Positions 35,635-43,708 of a stretch of 64,000 bases of DNA are shown here, one piece after another (within the stretch, counting starts at the first letter, position 1; each line of letters starts with the position of its first letter). Location of the stretch: assembly GCA_965247385.1 (NCBI GenBank), contig CBDFHG010000007.1, positions 186,001 through 250,000 on the forward strand. The letters run 5' to 3'. This stretch comes from Thermohalobaculum sp965247385. GTDB lineage: Bacteria; Pseudomonadota; Alphaproteobacteria; Rhodobacterales; Rhodobacteraceae. The notes beneath the pieces are model-generated. The model was not told the origin of the DNA and searched no databases. It saw only the letters and a list, made by a program, of their open reading frames with translations. Made by a program: the position numbers and the translations under genes.

Positions 35635-36306
35635 ATGGCTGCGCGGACACGGGTAAAGATCTGCTGTATCGCCTCGCCGGGTGAGGCGGAGATGGCGGCG
35701 GCGGCTGGCGCGGACCTGCTGGGGCTGGTCGGACCGATGCCAACCGGGCCGGGTGTGGTCGAGGAAGTGGTGGCGTGCGGGATTGCCGCCGGGGCCAATC
35801 CTTGGGCTGCTCCGGTTTTGCTGACGGATTGTGTGCGCGCGGACAACATCATTGAACACGCCGCGCGGATTGGTGTACGGGCGGTGCAGATCGTGAACCA
35901 TGTGATGCCCGAGACCCATGAGCGGCTGGTCCGAAACGCGCCGGGGCTGGCGCGCATTCAGGTGATCCATGTGGAGGATGACGCAGCACTGGACCTGATC
36001 GACGCCTATGCGCCGAATGTGTCGGCGTTTCTACTGGACTCCGGACGGCCATCGATGCGCGAGCTGGGCGGCACCGGGCGGGTCCATGATTGGGAGATCA
36101 GTGCCGAGTTCGTTGCGCGCCCGGCCCGGCCGGTGTTCCTGGCGGGCGGATTGACGCCGGAGAATGTCGGCGAGGCGATCCGGCGGGTGCGGCCTTGCGG
36201 GGTCGACCTCTGCGGTGGTATCCGGGTGAACGGAGCGCTTGACCCAGCGCTTCTGGGGGCTTTCATGGAAGCCGTACTGGCGGCGAATCGCGGGACCGGT
36301 TCATGA
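35635..36306 (+). CDS. Phosphoribosylanthranilate isomerase-like protein
   Basis: The protein has 223 residues of the TrpF fold. It retains the TrpF active-site pieces: RVKICCIAS with the catalytic Cys, FLLDSGRPSMRELGGTGRVHDW with the catalytic Asp, and FLAGGLTPENV as the phosphate site. Yet it sits at the head of an operon with a PfkB kinase and a nucleoside hydrolase (ATGA overlap with the kinase), not with trp genes. It may rearrange a phosphoribosyl compound from nucleoside breakdown; this is inference. Start 35635 follows GGAGAGG; an ATG at 35593 is an alternative. True tryptophan function is possible if no other trpF exists. Confidence 0.75.
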   Translation: MAARTRVKICCIASPGEAEMAAAAGADLLGLVGPMPTGPGVVEEVVACGIAAGANPWAAPVLLTDCVRADNIIEHAARIGVRAVQIVNHVMPETHERLVRNAPGLARIQVIHVEDDAALDLIDAYAPNVSAFLLDSGRPSMRELGGTGRVHDWEISAEFVARPARPVFLAGGLTPENVGEAIRRVRPCGVDLCGGIRVNGALDPALLGAFMEAVLAANRGTGS

Positions 36307-37217
36307 GCATCTTCAATCTGGGATCGATCAATATCGACCATGTCTACCGGGTGGCGCATCTGCCAGGGGCAGGCGAAACCGTCTCCGATATCGGCTATGC
36401 TAGCGGGTTGGGCGGCAAAGGGGTGAACCAGTCGCTGGCTGCTGCTGCGATGGGGGCGAAGGTGCATCACATCGGGGCGGTTGGCGCTGATGGCGGGTGG
36501 ATTGTCGAGCGGTTGCTGTCGGCGGGGATCGATGTGGGCGATCTGGCGGTGGTGGACGCGGCGACCGGGCATGCGGTGGTTTGCGTCGATGCGGCGGCTG
36601 AGAACCAGATCATCATCCATGGCGGGGCCAACCGGGCGCTGACAGTGGAACAGATCGACCGGGGATTGTCGCGGGCAAAGGAGCGTGACTGGTTTCTGGC
36701 CCAGAACGAGACCAACCTGATCGCCGAGGGATTCGCACGGGCCAAGGCATTGGGGTTGAAGACGGCCTATGCCGCGGCGCCGTTTGACGCACGCGCGGCG
36801 GCGGGGTTGATCGGGTCGGTGGATCTGCTGGCGGTGAACGAGATCGAGGCGGGGCAGTTGGCGGCGCATCTGGGGATGGCTGTGAATGATTTACCGGTGC
36901 CGGAGCTGCTGGTGACGCGGGGCGCGCACGGGGCGCGGTATCGGGTCGGTGACCGGATTTGCGAGGTGGTTGCATTTGCGGTGACGCCGGTGGATACCAC
37001 TGGCGCGGGGGATACCTTCCTGGGGGCCTTCCTTGCCGCGCGGGGTGGTGGGATGGAACCGGAGGCGGCGTTGCGGCAGGCCTCGGCGGCGGCGGCGATA
37101 CAGGTGACCAGGCCGGGGGCGGCGGATGCGATCCCGGCGGCGGGCGAGGTGGCGGCATTTCTGGCCGCACTTCAGGCCGGATCTCAGGCCGGATCTCAGA
37201 AGGGGCATGGCGGATGA
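36303..37217 (+). CDS. PfkB-family sugar/nucleoside kinase
   Basis: The product has 304 residues with the ribokinase fold: LGSINIDHVYRVAHLP at the N-terminus, GGKGVNQSLAAAAMGAKV (sugar-binding GG region) and DTTGAGDTFLGAFLAA (ATP site with catalytic Asp). The likely substrate is ribose or a nucleoside released by the downstream hydrolase. Both ends overlap neighbours by ATGA, so it is translated in one operon with the PRAI-like gene and the nucleoside hydrolase. A perfect 12-bp tandem duplication at 37173-37196 adds QAGSQAGS near the C-terminus without harming the frame. Confidence 0.88.
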   Translation: MSIFNLGSINIDHVYRVAHLPGAGETVSDIGYASGLGGKGVNQSLAAAAMGAKVHHIGAVGADGGWIVERLLSAGIDVGDLAVVDAATGHAVVCVDAAAENQIIIHGGANRALTVEQIDRGLSRAKERDWFLAQNETNLIAEGFARAKALGLKTAYAAAPFDARAAAGLIGSVDLLAVNEIEAGQLAAHLGMAVNDLPVPELLVTRGAHGARYRVGDRICEVVAFAVTPVDTTGAGDTFLGAFLAARGGGMEPEAALRQASAAAAIQVTRPGAADAIPAAGEVAAFLAALQAGSQAGSQKGHGG

Positions 37218-38164
37218 ACGCGATCAAGCTGATTATCGACACCGACCCGGGGGTCGACGACGCAATGGCGATCCTCTTTGCCGCCGCGCATCCGGAGTTG
37301 GAGTTGATCGGGCTGACGACGGTGTTCGGCAATGTGCCGGTAACCACCGCGACCCGGAATGCGTTGTTTCTCGCCGAATTGGCCGCGCTGCACATCCCCG
37401 TGGCGGAGGGGGCAGCGGTGCCGCTGGTGCAGCCGTTGCTGCCGCATCCGGATTTCGTCCATGGCGTCGAAGGCTTTGGCGACCTGCCGCCCGTCACGCC
37501 TGCGGGCCGGGCCGACCCGCGCCCGGCGGCGCAGTTCCTGTGCGAGATGGCGACGGTGCATCCCGGGCTGGTGACGATTTGTGCGGTGGGGCCGCTGACC
37601 AATCTGGCGGCGGCGCTGGCGCTGGACCCGGCGATTGCCCGCAATGTGGACCGGGTGGTGGTGATGGGGGGAGCGGTGGAGTGTCCCGGCAATGTGAATG
37701 CCAACGCCGAGGCCAATATCTGGAACGACCCCCATGCGGCGGCGGCGGTGTTTGCCGCCGATTGGTCGGTGACGCTGGTGGGGCTGGACGTGACCGAGGC
37801 GGTGAATTGCTCACCTGCCGATTTCGCTGGGTTGGCGCGGGCGGCCCCGGTGATCGGCGGGTTTCTGGACCGGGCGGTGCAGTTCTACTTCAACGTTCAT
37901 CGCGAGCGCTACGACCTCGACGGATGCCACATGCACGACCCCACGGCGGTGATCGAGATCACCGATCCGGGGATGTTCGAGGTGCGCGAAGCGCCAGTAG
38001 CGGTGACGCTGGAGGGTGAGGCGGCGGGGCGGACGCGGTTCGCGGCCGAGGGGTCGGGGCCGTTGGTGCGGGTCTGCACAGGCGTGGACGCCCAAGCCGT
38101 GCGGGCGCGGTTTCTGGCGGTTACCGGCACGGCGGATGCGTGCCGGGGTGCCGCAACCGGTTGA
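37214..38164 (+). CDS. Inosine/uridine-preferring nucleoside hydrolase
   Basis: The enzyme has 316 residues with the hallmark calcium-binding cluster IIDTDPGVDDAMAIL at the N-terminus, then VGPLTNLAAAL, VVMGGAVECPGNVNANAEANIWNDP, and the C-terminal HMHDPTAV with the second Asp ligand. It cleaves the N-glycosidic bond of nucleosides, giving base and ribose. The base can enter PreTA-HydA degradation and ribose can go to the PfkB kinase, which fits the operon. ATG 37214 overlaps the kinase stop. Purine or pyrimidine preference cannot be fixed from sequence. Confidence 0.93.
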   Translation: MNAIKLIIDTDPGVDDAMAILFAAAHPELELIGLTTVFGNVPVTTATRNALFLAELAALHIPVAEGAAVPLVQPLLPHPDFVHGVEGFGDLPPVTPAGRADPRPAAQFLCEMATVHPGLVTICAVGPLTNLAAALALDPAIARNVDRVVVMGGAVECPGNVNANAEANIWNDPHAAAAVFAADWSVTLVGLDVTEAVNCSPADFAGLARAAPVIGGFLDRAVQFYFNVHRERYDLDGCHMHDPTAVIEITDPGMFEVREAPVAVTLEGEAAGRTRFAAEGSGPLVRVCTGVDAQAVRARFLAVTGTADACRGAATG

Positions 38165-38194
38165 AATAAAATACGAAAATGGAGGTTCCCACAA

Positions 38195-39040
38195 ATGTCA
38201 AACTTCGACATCCAGACCGTTTCATTCACCAACCCGGGCGCCCCGGCGGCCTTCACCCGGTCCTTGCGCGAGACCGGGTTCGCGGTGCTGACCGACCATC
38301 CCATCGGGCCCGAGCGGATCACCGAGGCCTACGCGGCCTGGGGCGGGTTTTTCAACTCGGAGGACAAGCACGATTTCACCGTGAATCCGGAGACCCAGGA
38401 CGGGTATTTTCCATTCCGTTCGGAGCACGCCAAGGGGGCCAAGACCAAGGATCTGAAGGAGTTCTATCACGTCTTCCCGCAGGGCCGGGTGCCAGACGAG
38501 ATCGCGCCGATGACGCGCAGGCTGTATGGCGACCTGGTGGCGATCGGGGCGACCCTGCTGGAGTGGGTGCAGGCGGAGGCACCCGTCGAAGTAAGAAAAA
38601 TATTCCACGAGCCGCTGCCGGAAATGCTCGCCGGATCGCAGCAGAACTTGTTGAGAATATTACATTATCCGGCGCTGGATGAGGCCCCGGAACCGGGCGC
38701 TGTGCGCGCGGCGGCGCATGGCGACATCAACCTGATCACCGTGCTGCTGGCGGGCTCGGCACCGGGGCTGCAGGCGCAGGATACTGGTGGGAACTGGCAC
38801 AGCGTTCCGTGCGATCCGGGCATGATCGCAATCAATGTGGGGGATATGCTGGAGATGGCCTCAGGCGGGTATTTCCCCTCGACCGTGCATCGGGTGGTGA
38901 ACCCGGAAAAGGCGGAGGGGGGCGCCCGGTTCTCGATGCCGATGTTCCTGCATCCGAGGCCGGAGGTGGTGCTGAAGGAGGGGGTGACGGCGAAGGATTT
39001 TCTGGATCAGAGGCTGCGCGAGATCGGGCTGAAAGGGTAG
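38195..39040 (+). CDS. 2-oxoglutarate/Fe(II)-dependent oxygenase (isopenicillin N synthase-like)
   Basis: The protein has 281 residues with the DIOX/2OG-FeII fold. Iron ligands are seen as HGD in RAAAHGDINLITVLL and the distal His in PSTVHRVVNP, and the 2OG-binding Arg in GGARFSMPMFLHP. Family members hydroxylate small molecules; related proteins act on pyrimidines or nucleosides (thymine-7-hydroxylase type), which would suit the position between nucleoside hydrolase and nucleoside transporter genes. That substrate is only inferred. It is 30 nt after the hydrolase gene, with AAATGGAGG before the start. Confidence 0.88.
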   Translation: MSNFDIQTVSFTNPGAPAAFTRSLRETGFAVLTDHPIGPERITEAYAAWGGFFNSEDKHDFTVNPETQDGYFPFRSEHAKGAKTKDLKEFYHVFPQGRVPDEIAPMTRRLYGDLVAIGATLLEWVQAEAPVEVRKIFHEPLPEMLAGSQQNLLRILHYPALDEAPEPGAVRAAAHGDINLITVLLAGSAPGLQAQDTGGNWHSVPCDPGMIAINVGDMLEMASGGYFPSTVHRVVNPEKAEGGARFSMPMFLHPRPEVVLKEGVTAKDFLDQRLREIGLKG

Positions 39041-39163
39041 GCCGAAGGCCGAATCCGACGGTGGTGTTTTGGTGGTGTTTCAGTAGTGGTTTGGTGGTGC
39101 TGGAGTTTCGACCCGCGATATGTTTGCATGATCGTCGCGATTTGCCGGGATTTGCGCGGCAGG

Positions 39164-39222
39164 GTGCGTGCTGGCACGCACCATTCCTGGACCCGAGCCT
39201 AGATCGTGCGTGCCAGCACACG
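39164..39222. repeat. Paired GTGCGTGC-GCACGCAC palindromes
   Basis: Two related palindromes, GTGCGTGCTGGCACGCAC at 39164-39181 and CGTGCGTGCCAGCACACG at about 39205-39222, can each fold alone or pair with each other across a 23-nt spacer. They lie between the oxygenase gene and the next small gene and may end or regulate transcription; no U-run follows. Confidence 0.5.
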
Positions 39223-39244
39223 TCCTAACAATACACGATCGCAC

Positions 39245-39703
39245 ATGTACATCATCGACAAAGAACTCAAAAATGATCCAGAGAAACGATGGAGCTTGCC
39301 GGATCGTGTGTTTTTCGCTGCTGGGGCCTGCCACATCTTGGCCAATGCGTTCATGGACCGGTTCTCCACGTTTGGTTTCTCGGCAATTTGGATAAAGCCG
39401 GGCGTCGGGCACACCGGCAATCACATTGTGGTGGTCAAAGGCAACCTTGCCTTCGACTATCACGGATATTCGGATTGGAGTGCCTTGCTGGCTCACACCA
39501 GACGCAAAGCGGGTCGCTGGTGGCCGGGCTGGTGTTGCGAGGCTACCAGTATACCGAAGGACGTTCTGGTTTCTGAGCGAATGTCGAGGGAGTACGATGG
39601 ACTCTGGCTCCGCGAACCGAGACATTTCTTTCATAACGCCCTGCCCCGCGCCCATCGATTTCTCGATCGGTTTCCTCCACCGAGAAAATCTGGTTCAATC
39701 TGA
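39245..39703 (+). CDS. Uncharacterised small protein with Cys-His-Asp pattern
   Basis: The protein has 152 residues and no signal peptide. Conserved-looking stations are AAGACHILANAFM (Cys then His), GNHIVVVKG (His in a strand), and LAFDYHGYSDW (Asp). The order Cys...His...Asp with intervening strands recalls transglutaminase- or papain-like cysteine hydrolases and a known family of short hypothetical proteins with a CHxxA...H-V...FD-x-G pattern. The C-terminal 50 residues are rich in Arg and Pro. The gene lies alone between the oxygenase and a nucleoside transporter; local base use seems less GC-rich than its neighbours, possibly acquired. The function is unknown. Confidence 0.6.
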   Translation: MYIIDKELKNDPEKRWSLPDRVFFAAGACHILANAFMDRFSTFGFSAIWIKPGVGHTGNHIVVVKGNLAFDYHGYSDWSALLAHTRRKAGRWWPGWCCEATSIPKDVLVSERMSREYDGLWLREPRHFFHNALPRAHRFLDRFPPPRKSGSI

Positions 39704-39782
39704 CCATAAACCTTGCGGCCTCGTCTCGGACCCTATTGGATGAAAGCTGCGGCCGCGCCGCCGAATACAGGGAGAGAACACA

Positions 39783-40781
39783 ATGCGCCTGAAACATCTC
39801 ATCGCCGCCGCCGCCATGGCGGCCGTCGCCACCATCGCCCAAGCCGCCGAGTTCAAGCCCGCCGTGATCTTCGATATGGGTGGCAAGTTCGACAAATCGT
39901 TCAACGAGGGGGTCTGGACCGGGGTCAAGAAGTTCATGGACGAGACCGGGGTCGAGGTCATGGAGTTCGAGGTCACCAACGAGACCCAGCGCGAGCAGGC
40001 GATGCGGCGCATGATCAGCCGGGGCGCGACCGTCGTACTGGGGGTGGGCTTTGCCCAGGCCGACGCCATCGACAAGGTCGCCGCCGACAATCCGGACAAG
40101 CAGTTCGCGATCATTGATGTGTTCTGGCTCGACCGGCCCAATCTGCGCCAGTACCAGTTCAAGGAGAACGAGGGCAGCTATCTGGTCGGCGTCGCCGCCG
40201 CCCTGACCTCGAAGACCGGCAAGGTCGGCTTTGTCGGCGGCATGGATATTCCGCTGATCCGCAAATTCGCCTGCGGCTATGTGCAGGGCGCGAAGGAAGC
40301 CAAGGCGGGCACTGAAGTGTTCCAGAACATGACCGGGACCACGCCCGCGGCCTGGAACGATCCGGGCAAGGGGGCTGAGTTGGCCCAGAGCCAGATCGAC
40401 CGGGGCACCGATGTGATCTATCAGGCCGCCGGGGGTACCGGACTGGGCGTGATCCGCGCCGCGGCAGATGCCGGGAAGCTGGCCATCGGGGTCGACTCGA
40501 ACCAGAACGGGCTGGTGCCGGGGTCGGTGCTGACGTCGATGCTGAAGCGGGTCGATGTTGCCGCCTATCAGACCTTCAAGGACGCGATGGACGGCGACTT
40601 CACAGCCGGTGTGGTGTCGCTGGGTCTGGCCGAGAACGGGGTCGACTGGGCGCAGGACGAGAACAACGCCGCCCTGGTGAGCGACGCGGTGAGAGCGGCG
40701 GTCGAGAAAGCCAAGGCCGACATCATCTCGGGCGCGATCAAGGTGCATGACTACGAGGCAGACCAGACCTGCCCGTTCTGA
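39783..40781 (+). CDS. BMP-family ABC transporter substrate-binding protein (nucleoside type)
   Basis: The protein has 332 residues with a signal peptide (MRLKHLIAAAAMAAVATIAQAA). The BMP/Med pattern follows: AVIFDMGGKFDKSFNEGVW, GVGFAQADAIDKVAADNPDK, and NEGSYLVGVAAALTSKTGKVGFVGGMD. Family members (PnrA, BmpA, NupN) bind purine or pyrimidine nucleosides. It heads a four-gene transporter set, with a RbsA-like ATPase and two permeases downstream. Proximity of nucleoside hydrolase and pyrimidine genes supports nucleoside import. A palindrome at 40821-40882 follows the stop. Confidence 0.92.
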   Translation: MRLKHLIAAAAMAAVATIAQAAEFKPAVIFDMGGKFDKSFNEGVWTGVKKFMDETGVEVMEFEVTNETQREQAMRRMISRGATVVLGVGFAQADAIDKVAADNPDKQFAIIDVFWLDRPNLRQYQFKENEGSYLVGVAAALTSKTGKVGFVGGMDIPLIRKFACGYVQGAKEAKAGTEVFQNMTGTTPAAWNDPGKGAELAQSQIDRGTDVIYQAAGGTGLGVIRAAADAGKLAIGVDSNQNGLVPGSVLTSMLKRVDVAAYQTFKDAMDGDFTAGVVSLGLAENGVDWAQDENNAALVSDAVRAAVEKAKADIISGAIKVHDYEADQTCPF

Positions 40782-40820
40782 GGCTCCGTAAGGTGCGTAC
40801 CGGCGCCGAAAGCCGCGATG

Positions 40821-40882
40821 TCCCGGGCTTGACCCGGGACCTCCTTTGCGGATTGCCGGGAGGTCCCGGGGCAAGCCCGGGA
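40821..40882. repeat. CCCGGGCTTGACCCGGGA palindrome, short-loop copy
   Basis: 24-nt arms (40821-40844 and 40859-40882, one mismatch) flank a 14-nt loop. It belongs to the same family as the arms around the GIY-YIG gene and the copy at 42473-42544. It lies in the intergenic space between the BMP gene and the ATPase gene. Confidence 0.85.
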
Positions 40883-40908
40883 CGGCGTGAAACCTGCGGC
40901 ATGGCCCG

Positions 40909-42450
40909 ATGAGCAACGCAACTCCGCCTGCCGTGCGCTTGACCGGAATTTGCAAGAACTTCGGTCAGGTACGTGCGAATCATGATCTTTCACTCGAAGT
41001 TTGCGCAGGCACGATCCACGGCATTATCGGCGAGAACGGGGCCGGTAAATCGACCCTGGTGAGCATCCTCTACGGGTTCTACATCGCCGATAGCGGACGG
41101 ATCGACATCGACGGCACGCCAGTGCAGATCCACGGCACCGCCGACGCCATCCGGCTCGGTATAGGCATGGTGCATCAACATTTCATGCTGGTCCCGACAT
41201 TCACCGTGCTGGAGAACGTGATGCTGGGTGCCGAGGGCGGGGCGATGCTCGAGCGCGGCATCGCCGAGACCCGGGCCGAGTTGGAGCGGTTGAGCCGCGA
41301 GCATGGGTTGGAGATCGACCCGGATGCGTTGGTCGGCGAACTGCCAGTCGGATTGCAGCAGCGCGTCGAGATACTGAAGGCGCTGCGGCGCGGGGCGCGG
41401 ATCCTGATCCTGGACGAGCCTACGGGCGTGCTGACCCCGGACGAGAGCGACCGCCTGTTCGACATCCTGCGGGCGCTGAAGCGCGACGGCGTGACGGTGC
41501 TGCTGATCACCCACAAGCTGCGCGAGATCATGGAGGTGACGGATGCGGTCTCGGTGATGCGCCGCGGCGAGATGGTGGGGCACCGGACCCCCACCACCAC
41601 AACACGCGAGGAGCTGGCCGAGTTGATGGTGGGGCGCAAGGTGCAGTTGGAGACCGCCCCCACCCCGGCCGAGCCGGGATCGGTGGCGCTGGTGGCCGAA
41701 GCGTTGTCGTGGCGCGATTCGACCGGGGTGTTGCGGCTGGAAGACGTCGGGCTGGAATTGCGGGCGGGTGAAATTCTGGGGGTCGCCGGAGTGACCGGGA
41801 ACGGGCAATCCGAGCTGCTGGATCTGTTATCCGGCATCACCGCCCCGCAGGGTGGGCGGATCATGCTGGGTGGGCGCGAAATCGACCGCGACCATCCGGC
41901 GGCAGCGTCCGAGATGCGGCGGCTGGGGTTGGCCCATGTGCCGGAGGATCGCCAGCACCGGGGGCTGGTGCTGAACTTCTCGGCCGCCGAGAACATGGTG
42001 CTGGGCTATCACCGGGGCGAACGGGCGGGGGCTGGAGTGCTGCTAAGTCTGGGTGGGATACAGGCGCTGTGCCAGCGCCTGATGGCGCGTTTCGATGTGC
42101 GCCCGACCTATCCCGCATTGCGCGCGCGGGGGTTTTCCGGCGGCAATCAGCAGAAAATCGTGTTGGCGCGCGAGATCGATGTGGGGCCGAAGGTGCTGCT
42201 GGTCGGGCAGCCGACACGCGGCGTCGATATCGGCGCGATCGAGTTCATCCACCAGCAACTGATCGATCTGAAGCGGGCGGGCTGCGCGATTTTGCTGGTT
42301 TCGGTCGAGTTGGACGAGATCCTGGCGCTCGCCGACCGGATCATGGTGATGAATGCCGGGCAGGTTGTGGGCACGCTGCCTAGGGCCGAGGCAAACCGGG
42401 CCAAACTGGGGTTGATGATGGCGGGTGTTGGCGAAGGGGCGGCGGCGTGA
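40909..42450 (+). CDS. ABC transporter ATPase, double-domain (nucleoside importer)
   Basis: The 513-residue protein has two ABC modules of the RbsA/NupO type. Module 1: IIGENGAGKSTLVSILYG (Walker A), MVHQHFMLVPTFTV (Q-loop), ELPVGLQQRVEILKAL (signature, degenerate) and ILILDEPTGVLTP (Walker B). Module 2: VAGVTGNGQSELLDLL (degenerate Walker A, no GKS), RGFSGGNQQKIVLAREI (signature) and VLLVGQPTRGVDIGA. Such asymmetry is normal in this subfamily. It powers import with the two permeases downstream. It is separated from them by a palindromic repeat at 42473-42544 and from the BMP gene by another. Confidence 0.92.
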   Translation: MSNATPPAVRLTGICKNFGQVRANHDLSLEVCAGTIHGIIGENGAGKSTLVSILYGFYIADSGRIDIDGTPVQIHGTADAIRLGIGMVHQHFMLVPTFTVLENVMLGAEGGAMLERGIAETRAELERLSREHGLEIDPDALVGELPVGLQQRVEILKALRRGARILILDEPTGVLTPDESDRLFDILRALKRDGVTVLLITHKLREIMEVTDAVSVMRRGEMVGHRTPTTTTREELAELMVGRKVQLETAPTPAEPGSVALVAEALSWRDSTGVLRLEDVGLELRAGEILGVAGVTGNGQSELLDLLSGITAPQGGRIMLGGREIDRDHPAAASEMRRLGLAHVPEDRQHRGLVLNFSAAENMVLGYHRGERAGAGVLLSLGGIQALCQRLMARFDVRPTYPALRARGFSGGNQQKIVLAREIDVGPKVLLVGQPTRGVDIGAIEFIHQQLIDLKRAGCAILLVSVELDEILALADRIMVMNAGQVVGTLPRAEANRAKLGLMMAGVGEGAAA

Positions 42451-42472
42451 GGTTCGCGCGCGCTCATTGTCG

Positions 42473-42544
42473 CGCCGTCCCGGGCTTGACCCGGGACCTC
42501 CTGGTTCCGCGGCAAGGGCGTCCCGGGGCAAGCCCGGGACGGCG
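42473..42544. repeat. CCCGGGCTTGACCCGGGA palindrome, second short-loop copy
   Basis: 25-nt arms (42473-42497 and 42520-42544, one mismatch) around a 22-nt loop. It occupies the gap between the ATPase and permease genes of the nucleoside transporter. With the copy at 40821 it interrupts the operon twice without breaking genes. Confidence 0.85.
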
Positions 42545-42565
42545 TGGGGCGGGGAGACCAGTCAG

Positions 42566-43708
42566 ATGAAGACCGCCCCCCTGCCCCGCTGGGCCGAGAT
42601 CGGCCTGATACCAATGTTGAACATCGCTTTGGCGCTGGGGGTGGCGGGCATTGTCATCGCGCTGCTGGGGGAGAGCCCGCTGGCGGCGCTGGGGGTGATG
42701 CTGAAGGGGGCCTTCGTTTATCCCGGCGGGCTGGGCTATACGCTGTATTACACCACCAATTTCATCTTCACCGGGCTGGCGGTGTCGATTGCCTTCCACG
42801 CCATGCTGTTCAACATCGGCGGCGAGGGGCAGGCGGCGATCGGCGGGCTGGGGGTGGCGCTGGTGGCGCTGGCGCTGGACCCGGTGCTGCCGGGGCCCAT
42901 GGTCGTTGTGCTGGGGATTGGCGCCGCCGCCGCCTTCGGGGCGGGATGGGCGCTGATCCCGGCTTATCTGCAGGCCTATCGCGGCAGCCATATCGTCATC
43001 ACCACGATCATGTTCAACTTCATCGCCGCCGGGCTGACGGTGGCGCTGTTGAGCGGGGTTCTGATGCGCCCCGGCCAAAGCTCGCCGCAGACGCGGGAGT
43101 TCGCCGAGGGGGCGCGTTTGCCGTTTTTCCACGACATGCTGGGCTGGGTGGGGATCGAGGTGGAGCGCTCGCCGCTGAATCTTTCATTCGTGATCGCGCT
43201 GGTGTGCTGTGTGGGGGTCTGGGTGCTGATCTGGCGCACCAAGTTCGGCTATGCGCTGCGCGCCATGGGCCAGAGCGAGCCGGCGGCGGTTTATGCCGGC
43301 ATTCCGGTCAAGCGCATGGTGGTGATCGCCATGGCGCTGTCGGGCGGCATGGCCGGGATGATGGCGCTGAACGAGATCTTGGGGGTGCAGCACAAGCTGC
43401 TGCTGAACTTCACCTCCGGCTACGGCTTCACCGGCATCGCGGTGGCGCTGATGGGGCGCAACCATCCGGTGGGGATCGTGCTGGCAAGCCTGCTGTTCGG
43501 GGTGTTGTTCCAGGGCGGGGCCGAGCTGGATTTCGAGTTCAAGACCATCACCCGCGAGATGGTGCTGCTGATCCAGGGGCTGATCATCCTGTTTTGCGGC
43601 GCGCTGGCCTTCATGCTGAACCCGCTGCTCGGGCGAGTGTTCGCGTTGGTGCGACCCGATTCGCGGCCCAGTTTGCGGCCCAATTCGGGGAGGCGGCGGG
43701 ATGGCTGA
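42566..43708 (+). CDS. ABC transporter permease (nucleoside importer, first subunit)
   Basis: The product has 380 residues, about ten transmembrane helices, and is of the BPD_transp_2 family as in NupP. Typical stretches: MLFNIGGEGQAAIGGLG, GSHIVITTIMFNFIAAGLTV, and FGYALRAMGQSEPAAVYAGI (the cytoplasmic loop contacting the ATPase). The start at 42566 follows GGGGAG; earlier in-frame starts fall within the palindrome and would encode an unlikely basic leader. A 12-bp imperfect tandem repeat lies at 43660-43683 near the end. The 3' end overlaps the second permease by 8 bp. Confidence 0.9.
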   Translation: MKTAPLPRWAEIGLIPMLNIALALGVAGIVIALLGESPLAALGVMLKGAFVYPGGLGYTLYYTTNFIFTGLAVSIAFHAMLFNIGGEGQAAIGGLGVALVALALDPVLPGPMVVVLGIGAAAAFGAGWALIPAYLQAYRGSHIVITTIMFNFIAAGLTVALLSGVLMRPGQSSPQTREFAEGARLPFFHDMLGWVGIEVERSPLNLSFVIALVCCVGVWVLIWRTKFGYALRAMGQSEPAAVYAGIPVKRMVVIAMALSGGMAGMMALNEILGVQHKLLLNFTSGYGFTGIAVALMGRNHPVGIVLASLLFGVLFQGGAELDFEFKTITREMVLLIQGLIILFCGALAFMLNPLLGRVFALVRPDSRPSLRPNSGRRRDG

